This document shows positions 27,502-36,231 of a stretch of 64,000 nucleotides of DNA, in pieces (the first letter of the stretch is position 1; each line of letters starts with the position of its first letter). The stretch is taken from NCBI GenBank assembly GCA_030430575.1, contig JAUIKF010000004.1, positions 1-64,000 of the forward strand. The letters run 5' to 3'. The notes under the pieces are model-generated. The model was not told the DNA's origin and did no database searches. It worked only from the letters and a program-made list of their open reading frames with translations. A program made the position numbers and the translations under genes. This DNA comes from Bacteroidia bacterium (lineage in GTDB: Bacteria > Bacteroidota > Bacteroidia > J057).

Positions 27502-28592
27502 TACAGCGTTTTATTGGGATTCTTTATTTCGTCTTCTCTTGAAACCCCTTCCAATACCTCGATATTGATCCCATCAGAAAGGCCTGTCTTGATGTAGTGT
27601 TTTTCAAAATTTTGATCCCCCTTTTCCACTTCTACATATACCTTGTCTGCATCTTCGAAGTGTAATAGGCTTTCGTGGATCGCCATGACGCTGTCTCGGC
27701 GAGCCAGGACGATATCTGCATTGGCGCTATAGTTGGCGCGGATGAAATAGTCGTCGCGCAGCTCCATCTCAGCACGAATCTCGAACTGAATGGCGCCATT
27801 CTCCTCTACGCCTTTAGGGGCAATATATTCCAGTTTAGCGCCAAATTGTGCTCCTTCTATCGCCCCAATGGTAATTAGCAAATCCATCCCTTCTTTGATT
27901 TTCCCTACTTCCGACTCGTCTACTTTTCCCTCAAAAATGATGTCATCCATATCTGCCACCGTCACGATGGTAGTGCCTGGATTAAAGGTATTAGCTTCTA
28001 TGACTGAATTTCCTTCTTCGATGGGGACGTCTAGCACCATCCCCGCGGTTGTCGCGCGGACCTGTGTATTGGCAGCATTGCCCGCCTTGGCCGTGGCACC
28101 TTTTCGAATAATTTCTAAGTTGTCTTTGGACGCAGACAATTCCTGCTGGGCATTCTCATAAGCTAGCTCAAACTGCTGAAAGCTAGCTTTGGGAATGACG
28201 CCTTCATCAAAGAGTCCTTTGTTGCGGTCATAATCGCGCTTCGCGTTTTTGAGGTTGATTTCTGCCAATTTGACGCGATTCTCGGCATTGTTGAGGTTGA
28301 TCATATTGGGAATGATCTTGATTCTCGCGATGAGGTCGCCTTTTTTGATTTTGTCACCTGGGGCGACATAGAGCTTGTCGACAATCCCAGAGACCTGAGG
28401 GACAATGTCAATTTCTTTACGTGGGATGACCTTTCCTGTGGCCACAGTTTTATCTATGATCGTCGCAGTGAATGCTTGCTCCGTAGCATACCGAGTCGGT
28501 TCTTCCTGATTTTTGCTGTAGAGAAAAAACATGGTCCAGCCGAAAGCACCAAGCAGTAGGAGAAGGAAAAATATTCGGAGAAAAGTTTTCAT
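27501..28592 (-). CDS. Periplasmic adaptor (HlyD/MacA-like) of an ABC export system
   Basis: A 363-residue membrane fusion protein: one N-terminal helix (about 4-24), a biotinyl-lipoyl-like domain (VPQVSGIVDKLYVAPGDKIK), an alpha-helical hairpin (about 90-170), a second lipoyl half (RATTAGMVLDVPIEEGNSV) and beta-barrel/membrane-proximal domains. It links inner-membrane ABC permeases to an outer-membrane channel, as MacA does with MacB and TolC. I chose the ATG at 28592 (MKTFLRIFFLL), which gives a normal anchor. It is the last gene of an operon with two permeases and an ATPase. Confidence 0.9.
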   Translation of the reverse strand: MKTFLRIFFLLLLLGAFGWTMFFLYSKNQEEPTRYATEQAFTATIIDKTVATGKVIPRKEIDIVPQVSGIVDKLYVAPGDKIKKGDLIARIKIIPNMINLNNAENRVKLAEINLKNAKRDYDRNKGLFDEGVIPKASFQQFELAYENAQQELSASKDNLEIIRKGATAKAGNAANTQVRATTAGMVLDVPIEEGNSVIEANTFNPGTTIVTVADMDDIIFEGKVDESEVGKIKEGMDLLITIGAIEGAQFGAKLEYIAPKGVEENGAIQFEIRAEMELRDDYFIRANYSANADIVLARRDSVMAIHESLLHFEDADKVYVEVEKGDQNFEKHYIKTGLSDGINIEVLEGVSREDEIKNPNKTL

Positions 28593-28653
28593 GATAAAAA
28601 AGGAGGTTTGGATAAGAAAAGGGGAAAACTGTAAATAATCACTAATTCTATTC

Positions 28654-29901
28654 TTATTCTGCGCGAAGCGCATCTACGGGTTTAATGCTAACAGCTCTTA
28701 CGGCTGGTAAGAAACCTGCTAAGGCACCAGCAAGAATGAGAATAACAAGGGACCAAGTAGCGGATTCAAATTGAACCAGCGGATTGAGGTACATATCATT
28801 TTGTATAAATTCTTTGGAAATTTCGACGAGAGCCGTGCCAAAGATCATCCCTGAAAACCCCGCAAGCGTGGTCAGGATTATGGATTCTGCGATCACCTGA
28901 CTCGTAATGGAAAGAGGCTTCGCCCCTATAGCTCGCCGTATCCCAAATTCTTTGGTTCGTTCCTTCACAATGATGAGCATGATATTGGTCACGCCGATGA
29001 TGCCTGCCATCAAGGTGCCAATCCCAATGATCCAGATCAGGACATCAAAGCCCAAAAACAACCCTTGAATTTGGTTGAATTGTTTTTCCATATTCCAATG
29101 TCCAAATGCCCGGTCATCATCGGGGTGCACTTTGTGGCGCTTCTTCATATAGGCAACCACCTTGTCCTCCACAATGGAGGCAGAGATTCCTTTTTTAGAA
29201 GTGATGGCAAAAAAGCCTATCACATCGCCATAGTTGTAGGCTTTTTGGAAAGTGGTGAAGGGTAAATAAATGGTCGACTCCGTCCGCTCGCCCCGATCCC
29301 CACCGTTTTTGGAACGAAATATCCCCACCACTTTAAAATAGACCCCATTTACCCGAATATATGCTCCTATAGGGTCCTCATCTTTATCAAACAAAATAGC
29401 TTGAACTCGTGACCCGATCACAGCTACCTTCCGCTTATCTTCTATATCAAAATCATTGAGAAAACGTCCTTCAAACAGATCTATCGGCTCTACCTCTCGG
29501 ATCACAGGATAATCACCCATGATCGTAAAGGTGCCCGTATTGATTCCGCGCGTAGCTGTACTTCCCCCTCTCCAACCGCCTAGGCGGTTGCGGGGACAGA
29601 CAAGCCCAGCCTCCTGCACATTCTGGCGGATCGCCTCATCATCCCCGTTTTTCATGTTAAATGACCTGCCTGGTGAGAGCCCTTTATAGGGCATGGTAGT
29701 AGAGCGAGACCACATGAAAAAGCTGTTGGTCGCCAGGCCCGTGTAGTCCTTATGGACGCCATTCTCAAGGCCACGCGCTACCCCCAGCATGATCACCAGC
29801 ATGAAAATGCCCCAACCTACGCCAAGGGCCGTGAGGAACGTCCGCAAAGGGTTTTTGGCGAGCGTCTGGAAAATTTCGGACCATTTATCTATATCAAACA
29901 C
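28654..29901 (-). CDS. MacB-like ABC transporter permease, copy 2
   Basis: A 415-residue permease of the FtsX/MacB type: a first helix (TFLTALGVGWGIFMLVIMLG), a large extracytoplasmic domain (about 50-280) and three C-terminal helices (FGFDVLIWIIGIGTLMAGII region onward), with the FtsX signature VKERTKEFGIRRAIGAKP. Starts MFDIDKWSEIFQTL with ATG at 29901. It is paralogous to the preceding permease, and the pair may form a heterodimer with the shared ATPase. Confidence 0.92.
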   Translation of the reverse strand: MFDIDKWSEIFQTLAKNPLRTFLTALGVGWGIFMLVIMLGVARGLENGVHKDYTGLATNSFFMWSRSTTMPYKGLSPGRSFNMKNGDDEAIRQNVQEAGLVCPRNRLGGWRGGSTATRGINTGTFTIMGDYPVIREVEPIDLFEGRFLNDFDIEDKRKVAVIGSRVQAILFDKDEDPIGAYIRVNGVYFKVVGIFRSKNGGDRGERTESTIYLPFTTFQKAYNYGDVIGFFAITSKKGISASIVEDKVVAYMKKRHKVHPDDDRAFGHWNMEKQFNQIQGLFLGFDVLIWIIGIGTLMAGIIGVTNIMLIIVKERTKEFGIRRAIGAKPLSITSQVIAESIILTTLAGFSGMIFGTALVEISKEFIQNDMYLNPLVQFESATWSLVILILAGALAGFLPAVRAVSIKPVDALRAE

Positions 29902-29936
29902 AGGAAGAGAATTTAGAATGAAAAATGAAAAAGCAT

Positions 29937-29970
29937 TTTGAACTTGAGTTTGTACTTGAATTTGAACTTC
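29937..29970. repeat. Hexamer-phased TTTGAA tract
   Basis: A tract of TTTGAAC/TTGAGT-type hexamers fills most of the 71-nt gap between the two permease genes. Confidence 0.6.
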
Positions 29971-29972
29971 TC

Positions 29973-31205
29973 TTATTCCGCCCGCAACGCTTCAATCGGC
30001 TTGATAGAAGCTGCTTTGAGCGCAGGGAATAAGCCTGCCAAGGCACCCGCAACGACGAGTACGATGACCGCCGTGATAGCGATACCCAAATCTACTTCTG
30101 GATACCGGAAAAAAGGCGTAGGCGGCATGACGGTGTTGACAAGCTCCAGCAAGCCGATGCCTGCTACTAGCCCGATGTACCCCGAAACACTGGTGATAAA
30201 GATCGCTTCTTGCAAAATCATAAATACAATGGAGCGTGGTGTCGCTCCGATCGCCTTGCGGATTCCGATCTCTTTGGTACGTTCTTTCACCACGATCAGC
30301 ATGATATTGCTGACGCCCACGACCCCTGCGATGATCGTCATGATACCGATCACCCAGATAAAAACGGCAATGCCGCCAAGCACTTTTTGAAAGCGCTGGA
30401 ACTCTTTGACATTGTTGCGAATATGGATGGCGCGCTGGTCTTCTGGGTCAAAGAGATGCTTCTGTGACATCTCTTGCAAGAGGTCATCGGCGATGACCAT
30501 GCTTTCTTCCAGCGTAGCGTCGCCGATGGTAAACATGACTTGGTTCACGCGATTGGAACCGCCGAAGGCGCGTTGGGCTGTACTCACAGGGATATACACC
30601 TTTTCCTCTTCACTATCACTCCCCTCGTCACTGAATATCCCTACTACCTTGAAGGCAACCCCATTGATCATCAGGTGTTTACCCATCGGGTTCTCACTTT
30701 TGAATAAGGCATCTTTTACTCTTCTTCCGATGGCCACTACCTTCCTGAAATTGGCTACATCTTGGTCATTGACATACCTCCCTTCGGTGATAATGGTATT
30801 TTCTATATGCACATATGCTGGATGGACGCAACGGACATCAAAGGAGCCAAATTCGCTTTTATAAGTGACTGTGACTGAGCCAGACAAGCGAAACCGGCTG
30901 CTTATGTGTTCGACCCCATCCACTTGATCTTTGATGAGGCTATAATCCTCATTGGTGAATCGGGTGACACGTCCTGGTTTCAGCCCTTTATAAGGCACAC
31001 TGGTGGTCCCACCGAACATCCATATACTATTGATGGCATCATCCCGGAACATGTGCTTTACCCCATTTTCCAATCCCTTCCCCGACCCCAAAAGGATAAT
31101 CAGGATAAAAATCCCCCATGCTACACTGATCGATGTCAGCAGCGTCCGCAACCAGTTTTTGCGAAGAGAAGCGAATATTTCTTGCCATTTATCGAGATCA
31201 AACAC
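29973..31205 (-). CDS. MacB-like ABC transporter permease, copy 1
   Basis: A 410-residue permease, paralogue of the next gene, with the same layout and signature (VKERTKEIGIRKAIGATP). I chose a GTG start at 31205, because this gives VFDLDKWQEIFASL, aligning exactly with MFDIDKWSEIFQTL of the paralogue; the upstream ATG at 31274 would translate a low-complexity repeat (N-S-S-F-S-I-Q-N). It follows the ATPase gene, so the operon order is ATPase, permease, permease, adaptor. The substrate is unknown; MacAB-type pumps export peptides, lipoproteins or drugs. Confidence 0.9.
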   Translation of the reverse strand: MFDLDKWQEIFASLRKNWLRTLLTSISVAWGIFILIILLGSGKGLENGVKHMFRDDAINSIWMFGGTTSVPYKGLKPGRVTRFTNEDYSLIKDQVDGVEHISSRFRLSGSVTVTYKSEFGSFDVRCVHPAYVHIENTIITEGRYVNDQDVANFRKVVAIGRRVKDALFKSENPMGKHLMINGVAFKVVGIFSDEGSDSEEEKVYIPVSTAQRAFGGSNRVNQVMFTIGDATLEESMVIADDLLQEMSQKHLFDPEDQRAIHIRNNVKEFQRFQKVLGGIAVFIWVIGIMTIIAGVVGVSNIMLIVVKERTKEIGIRKAIGATPRSIVFMILQEAIFITSVSGYIGLVAGIGLLELVNTVMPPTPFFRYPEVDLGIAITAVIVLVVAGALAGLFPALKAASIKPIEALRAE

Positions 31206-31310
31206 GGGAAGGGAATTTTGAATTAAGAATGAGGAATTTTGAATGGAAAATGAAGAATTGTTGGGGATAAGCACGATAAAAACAGTGTCAAATCCTTGGG
31301 AAGGCCCGTA

Positions 31311-32027
31311 TTATCTTGAACTTGAACTTGAACTTGAACTTGCCTGCCTTTCTCTTCGCTCATCCTGTTCGATCAGCCCATCTCGTAGGCGTATGACACG
31401 ATCCGTTTTGGCAGCAATATCTTCTTCGTGGGTCACGATGACCACGGTGATGCCTTCATCATTGATGGCCTTAAGTACTTCCATGATATCATTGGAGGTC
31501 TGGGTGTCAAGTGCCCCAGTAGGTTCATCTGCGAGGACAAGTCTTGGCTGGGCGATGAGGGACCTGGCGATGGCCACGCGCTGTTTTTGGCCGCCAGAAA
31601 GTTCGTTTGGCAGGTGTTCAGCCCAGTCAGCAAGTCCGACTTTTTCGAGGTAATCCATCGCTCGCTGGTTTCTTTTGCGTCTACTGACCCCCTGATAATA
31701 AAGTGGAAGTGCGACATTCTCCATGGCATTTTTGAAGGAGATGAGGTTAAAGGATTGGAAAACAAACCCTAGAAACTTGTTGCGTAGGACGGCTGCTTGC
31801 GTCTCATTTATGTGTTTGATGAGGGTATTGTCGAGGTAATATTCACCCTTATCATAACTATCCAGGATGCCAATGATATTGAGTAATGTAGACTTGCCCG
31901 AACCCGAGGGGCCCATGATTGAGACAAATTCGCCTTTGTCGATCTGCAGGTTGATGCCTTTCAAGACGTGTAAGCGGCGGGTCCGCCCTATGGGATAGGA
32001 CTTTTGAATATTGGTCAATCGTAACAT
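31311..32027 (-). CDS. ABC transporter ATPase (MacB/LolD type)
   Basis: A 238-residue ATPase with Walker A GPSGSGKST (about 39-47), Q-loop region, signature LSGGQKQRVA and Walker B LVLADEPTGALD. The family normally ends just after the H-loop region; here a tail of eight serines and an arginine is added, encoded by a TTGAAC hexamer repeat on the plus strand (31316-31342). First gene of the export operon; energises the two permeases. Divergent from the methyltransferase gene at 32149. Confidence 0.93.
   Translation of the reverse strand: MLRLTNIQKSYPIGRTRRLHVLKGINLQIDKGEFVSIMGPSGSGKSTLLNIIGILDSYDKGEYYLDNTLIKHINETQAAVLRNKFLGFVFQSFNLISFKNAMENVALPLYYQGVSRRKRNQRAMDYLEKVGLADWAEHLPNELSGGQKQRVAIARSLIAQPRLVLADEPTGALDTQTSNDIMEVLKAINDEGITVVIVTHEEDIAAKTDRVIRLRDGLIEQDERRERQASSSSSSSSR
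31316..31342. repeat. TTGAAC microsatellite inside the ATPase gene end
   Basis: More than four consecutive TTGAAC hexamers form the last codons of the ATPase gene and give its poly-serine tail. Confidence 0.9.
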
Positions 32028-32089
32028 GTCGCGATGGGTATTTGGTACAAAACTACAAAGGTTGGCATTTTTGTCAAGAATTACAGACC

Positions 32090-32122
32090 TTGGACCATTA
32101 TTAGCACCCTATATTATATTTG
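32090..32122 (+). promoter_or_regulatory. Bacteroidota-type promoter for the methyltransferase gene
   Basis: TTG at 32090-32092, then 22 nt, then TATATTTG at 32115-32122, which fits TAnnTTTG. Transcription would begin about 20 nt before the ATG at 32149. Confidence 0.5.
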
Positions 32123-32148
32123 TCCTCACTATATTTCCCTTATTACAC

Positions 32149-32943
32149 ATGGACCATTATTTGAAAGCCAACCAGGCCCTTTGGAACACTTGGACGGATC
32201 AGCATGTCAACTCGGAATTTTATGACAATGAAACCTTCAAAGCTGGCAAAAATACCCTGACAGAGATAGAAATGGACGAAATGGGGCCGCTTGAAGGAAA
32301 GCGTTTACTCCATCTTCAGTGTCATTTTGGGCAGGATACCTTGTCGATCGCTCGACTAGGTGCGGAAGTCACAGGGGTAGACTTTTCCGACAAGGCGATA
32401 GGCGTCGCCAGGCAGATGGCGGAAGAATTGAATATTCCTGCCACGTTTGTGTGTTCAAATGTCCTAGAACTGATTGGACGAATTGTCGATCCCTTTGACA
32501 TTGTATACACTGCTTACGGGACGGTCGGTTGGCTCCCCGATATCTCTCTTTGGGGAAAAGTGGTTGCACATCACATCAAGCCTGGCGGGACGTTTTACAT
32601 GGCGGGATTTCATCCATTTTTCCAGATGATGGACGATAAAGGGGAAATCACTTACGAATATTTCCATCGGCCTACGCCAGATGAAGAAGAACCTGAGAAT
32701 TCCTATGCAGGAGCCAGCCACCTGCCGATGAAGGAATATTGGTGGAACCATAGCTTGAGTGACATCATCAATGCCTTGCTCACGCAAGGACTTCATATGG
32801 AACATTTCCACGAATTTCCCTATAGCCCTTTTAACCTCGGTGAGCACATGGTAGAGGTAGGCCCTAATAGGTGGCAGTCCAGCCGCTGGAAAGGGCATAT
32901 CCCTTATGTGTATTCGCTGAAATTCCGAAAAGAAGGGGATTAA
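32149..32943 (+). CDS. Class I SAM-dependent methyltransferase
   Basis: A 264-residue methyltransferase. The SAM-binding motif is LLHLQCHFGQDTL, with the acidic end of strand 2 in VTGVDFSDKAI and motif IV/V in DIVYTAYGTVGWLPD and KPGGTFYMAGFHP. The start at 32149 (MDHYLKANQALWNTWTD) fits the family; the longer frame would include the promoter region. Similar proteins occur widely as stand-alone small-molecule methyltransferases; no substrate can be given. Confidence 0.88.
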   Translation: MDHYLKANQALWNTWTDQHVNSEFYDNETFKAGKNTLTEIEMDEMGPLEGKRLLHLQCHFGQDTLSIARLGAEVTGVDFSDKAIGVARQMAEELNIPATFVCSNVLELIGRIVDPFDIVYTAYGTVGWLPDISLWGKVVAHHIKPGGTFYMAGFHPFFQMMDDKGEITYEYFHRPTPDEEEPENSYAGASHLPMKEYWWNHSLSDIINALLTQGLHMEHFHEFPYSPFNLGEHMVEVGPNRWQSSRWKGHIPYVYSLKFRKEGD

Positions 32944-33163
32944 GATTGGAGAATTTGCTCCGTTTTTCATTCTATCATTCCCTAATTCTATTATCCACTC
33001 ATTATCCTTTTCTCCACGCTCATTCCCTTTTCTTCAAGCTTGAGTATGCTAAAAAAGGTGTGAGGGCCGTTGTATCCCTATCTTTGAGAATTATTAATTG
33101 ATAGATAATTGATTAATAAGTCCCAGAATGCTATCACAATCATCATCTTAAATAATCAAAGCT

Positions 33164-33793
33164 ATGAAAAAACTCTTGTTGGTAATCTCTGCGCTCCTAG
33201 TAAGCCAAATCATGATGGCTCAAGGTTTAAAATTCGGCCCTCGTGTCGCGATCAGCTCCAATTCTATCAAAGCATCTGATCTAGTCGTCACGAGTTCTGC
33301 CGCAGCCCAAGACTTGAAATTATCTCTTCAGGAAGGAAACTCGAAATTGCAGTTAGGGGTATTTGCTCGGTTAGAATTGTTGGGATTGTACGTCCAGCCT
33401 GAATTGCTTTTTAGTACCAATAAAATCCAGTATGCATGGGAAGATGCTGTCAATGGCAGCAATACCCGTACAGAAAAATATACCCAATTGGATATCCCCG
33501 TGATAGCAGGGATCAAGATCGGCCCGATCCGTGTACAAGGGGGACCCGTCTACCAAATGAATTTTGGTTCAGCTTCTGACCTCGTGGATGTAGACAACTT
33601 CATGCGTGAATTTGAGACAGCGGATTTGGACATCCGCGCTGGGGTAGGGGTAGACATTGGTCCACTGATCATTGATGTGACTTACCAGATTCCGATGGGA
33701 GATACGAAAGATATCCTTGTAGTAGACGGCATCAATTATGAAATAAATACGCAAAAGGCCCACCTCGTAGGCAGTGTTGGCTTTGCGTTCTAA
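33164..33793 (+). CDS. Outer-membrane beta-barrel protein (PorT/porin family)
   Basis: A 209-residue protein with a signal peptide (MKKLLLVISALLVSQIMMAQ) and alternating beta strands ending in a C-terminal aromatic residue (LVGSVGFAF), as expected for an eight-stranded outer-membrane barrel of the Bacteroidota PorT/OMP_b-brl_2 type. Function unknown. The 220 nt upstream hold an octamer-like tract and an AT-rich TTGATTAAT element; a TATCTTTG box at 33079-33086 may be its -7 element. Confidence 0.8.
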   Translation: MKKLLLVISALLVSQIMMAQGLKFGPRVAISSNSIKASDLVVTSSAAAQDLKLSLQEGNSKLQLGVFARLELLGLYVQPELLFSTNKIQYAWEDAVNGSNTRTEKYTQLDIPVIAGIKIGPIRVQGGPVYQMNFGSASDLVDVDNFMREFETADLDIRAGVGVDIGPLIIDVTYQIPMGDTKDILVVDGINYEINTQKAHLVGSVGFAF

Positions 33794-33805
33794 TAGGGTT
33801 ATTGA

Positions 33806-33872
33806 TGGAGAGATTGACTGATTAATAATTCGAAAATGCCAATCAATCATCAATCAATTTATAATCATTAAT
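33806..33872. repeat. AT-rich TTGATTAAT element
   Basis: A tract of TGATTAAT/ATCAATCA words after the porin stop. Related elements lie at 33095-33121, 39535-39595, 40405-40482, 46328-46366, 57625-57700 and 58385-58412. Confidence 0.6.
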
Positions 33873-33943
33873 CTATAAAGATCCCCTTTGCGCTTGAGCG
33901 GTGTGTCCCCTGGATGCATCGCTCTTTCCTTTTGGTTCCAATG

Positions 33944-34003
33944 AATTTTCCCCTTCGCAGTAGGGTCAGGACATGTCCTGACCCTACTGCGAAGGGGAAA
34001 ATT
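33944..34003. repeat. Perfect 60-bp palindrome without spacer
   Basis: The 30 bases 33944-33973 are exactly complementary to 33974-34003, centred on ACATGT. Bases outside the arms do not pair. It contains the word GTAGGGTCAGGACA in both directions. It lies between the porin gene and the convergent PorE-like gene, next to the latter's terminator. Confidence 0.97.
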
Positions 34004-34010
34004 GCAGCAT

Positions 34011-34047
34011 AAAAAATCCCGAATTTTCATTAATGAAAATTCGGGAT
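34011..34047 (-). terminator. Intrinsic terminator of the PorE-like gene
   Basis: A perfect 32-bp palindrome (34016-34047, centre ATTAAT) followed on the minus strand by a run of six T. It is 28 nt downstream of the stop at 34075. Confidence 0.85.
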
Positions 34048-34074
34048 GAGCAATCTTTATTAAATATGATTGAT

Positions 34075-36129
34075 TTACTCTACACTTCCATCTCCAAAGT
34101 TGATGGACAGGACGCGAAATTCTGTGCGGCGGTTGGCCTGCTCATCGGCATCGGTGACTTCTGGATAGATGAGTGGGTCTTCTTTCCCAAAGGCGTACCA
34201 AGTCACGCGATTCGGATCAATTCCACTCATCATAAGGTAACGAACAGCAGCACGGGCACGATTTTCAGATAATCCCTTATTATAATGACGGGAGCCATTC
34301 ATATCTGTATGAGAACCCAACTGAATGGTGATGTTTGGATTTTGTTCCAATAGATGCACCAAGCTGTCCAACTCTATGACGGCATCGTCACGGATGTAGT
34401 ATTCGTCAAAATCGTAATAGATATTTTGCAAGACGATAGACTTACCGAGGACGATGGGTTCTAGTTCTATGTCAATATTTCGTTCCAAATCTTCTGATAC
34501 ATCTCCTGTCACCACTTCTACTTCATTGGCAAAATACTCTGGTGCATTCCCCAGAATCTTATAGGTCGTATTCTTCTCCAATTTGAAGTGATAGCGAGCA
34601 GACTGGTCTGTTTTAAAAGTATCAATCACAACCAGTGCCTGATCTCCAATTCCAAGGTCGGTTACCCTATAGCGAATCGCAGTTGCGAAAGGAATCGGCA
34701 ACTTCGTCTGCTTGTCACGGATACGCCCCTGAAGGGTAATCTCTACAGCTGCTGGGCGATAATAGATAGCGCGTCCCCAGTAGATGTCATATCCACCCGC
34801 ACCGCCACGGCGGTTGGAAGTGAAGAGGACGGAAGAGTCTTCGCTCATCCACATGCTGCCGAGGTCATCATAGGTAGAGTTCACGGGTGAGCCCACATTG
34901 ACAGGCTCACGCCAGTTGCCTACTTCACCTTCCGCGACAAAGATGTCAAATCCACCAAAGCCAACATGGCCTTTGGAACTGAAGAAAAGCTTATTGCCAG
35001 CTTCATTGAGGAAAGGAGATATCTCATCAAAAGGAGAGTTAATAGTAGGTCCTGCATTGACAGGCTCAGACCAGCCATTGCCTACACGACGTGTAAACCA
35101 GATATCGAGTCCGCCTTCACCACCATCGCGGTCAGAAGCGAAGAAGAGGGTTCTGCCGTCTTTAGAAATGGCTGGATGACGGTCATCTGTAGAGACAGGT
35201 TTCGTTTTTCCACGATCATTGACTACGACATTGCGGGTACCATTGATGCCTCCTGGCATGGGGCGAGGCTTGCTCCAGCGTTTTTTGAAGGGATCATAAC
35301 GAGATTCGTAGATGTCGTTATTTTCGACGCGTTTTTTACGAGCGGTATAGGTGTAATACACATTAAGCCCAGTAGCGGAAAAAGTAGCCGCCGCGTCATC
35401 GCCCTTCTTACGATTAAGGGGTTTGCCTAGGTTGACGACATCCTGCCCAAAGGTACTATCGTCTTCCATGACTACACGGTAGAGGTCTGCTTCGCGGGGG
35501 TTGCCCGTAAAAGCATCTTGCTTTTTCTTTTTCTTTTTGTTGAGGGGGCGCTGAGATGAAAAAACAACGAACTTATCTTCCTGGCGCTGATCCAGGTATG
35601 CGGGAAAGTAATCCCAAGCCGGAGAGTTGAAACTCACTTCGCCTATGCGAAATGCAGGGCGATCCTTATCATAACCTTGTATAAGGTCACAACCTTGGAT
35701 TTCGAGCTCAGCAGCACGGAAATAAGCATCTTGTTGCGGGTGTCGGCGCATGAATTCATTGAAGGCTTCTTTTGCCTTGCGACAATTGCTGAGCGTCTTA
35801 TAGATTTCTCCTATGTGGAAATACACCGTATCGTTACGGCTGGGCGATATCTCAGTCGCCTTGCGATAGAATCGAAGTGACTCTTCATAGTCCCGTAAAA
35901 ACGAATTCACCTTACCCAAGCGGTAGGCTGCATGATAATTGTTGGGATCATTGTTGAGGACCTCTTTGTAAAGGTCTTCCGCATCTGAGTACTCCTCCGA
36001 TGCGTAGTGCTCATCTGCTTTGGTCAAAATCTTATCGCCCCCTTTTTGGGCGAACATCAAACCAGGGATCGCAAGCAGCAAACTGAGCAGGGTAAAAGCC
36101 GGAATTAGCCGAGCTTGTATGCGTCTCAT
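34075..36129 (-). CDS. PorE-like OmpA-family protein with TPR and PD40 repeats
   Basis: A 684-residue exported protein: signal peptide (to about residue 27, LPGLMFAQ region), TPR units (about 35-120: ADEHYASEEYSDAEDLYKEV), a PD40/WD40-like propeller (about 155-460: SKDGRTLFFASDRDGGEGG, NEAGNKLFFSSKGHVGFGG), a carboxypeptidase-regulatory-like domain (about 470-550) and a C-terminal OmpA peptidoglycan-binding domain (SHTDMNGSRHYNKGLSENRA). This TPR-PD40-CRD-OmpA order is that of PorE, which links the type IX secretion machinery to peptidoglycan; many paralogues exist, so a general envelope role is also possible. Confidence 0.88.
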   Translation of the reverse strand: MRRIQARLIPAFTLLSLLLAIPGLMFAQKGGDKILTKADEHYASEEYSDAEDLYKEVLNNDPNNYHAAYRLGKVNSFLRDYEESLRFYRKATEISPSRNDTVYFHIGEIYKTLSNCRKAKEAFNEFMRRHPQQDAYFRAAELEIQGCDLIQGYDKDRPAFRIGEVSFNSPAWDYFPAYLDQRQEDKFVVFSSQRPLNKKKKKKQDAFTGNPREADLYRVVMEDDSTFGQDVVNLGKPLNRKKGDDAAATFSATGLNVYYTYTARKKRVENNDIYESRYDPFKKRWSKPRPMPGGINGTRNVVVNDRGKTKPVSTDDRHPAISKDGRTLFFASDRDGGEGGLDIWFTRRVGNGWSEPVNAGPTINSPFDEISPFLNEAGNKLFFSSKGHVGFGGFDIFVAEGEVGNWREPVNVGSPVNSTYDDLGSMWMSEDSSVLFTSNRRGGAGGYDIYWGRAIYYRPAAVEITLQGRIRDKQTKLPIPFATAIRYRVTDLGIGDQALVVIDTFKTDQSARYHFKLEKNTTYKILGNAPEYFANEVEVVTGDVSEDLERNIDIELEPIVLGKSIVLQNIYYDFDEYYIRDDAVIELDSLVHLLEQNPNITIQLGSHTDMNGSRHYNKGLSENRARAAVRYLMMSGIDPNRVTWYAFGKEDPLIYPEVTDADEQANRRTEFRVLSINFGDGSVE

Positions 36130-36196
36130 ATTCAGGAAGTAAGTGGTTAAAATTCAATAAATTAACATATAAGAAAGGCTGCTATTCATGTCCAAA

Positions 36197-36227
36197 CAAA
36201 CTTAGAAAAAATACCTGTAGGACTCAA
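36197..36227 (-). promoter_or_regulatory. Bacteroidota-type promoter for the PorE-like gene
   Basis: On the minus strand TTG at 36225-36227, 20 nt, then TAAGTTTG at 36197-36204, fitting TAnnTTTG. The leader to the ATG at 36129 would be about 60 nt. Confidence 0.5.
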
Positions 36228-36231
36228 TTCT

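Noticed and set aside
31206-31274. ATG start at 31274 for the first permease
   Set aside because: The added 23 residues translate low-complexity intergenic words; the GTG at 31205 aligns the protein with its paralogue from the first residue.
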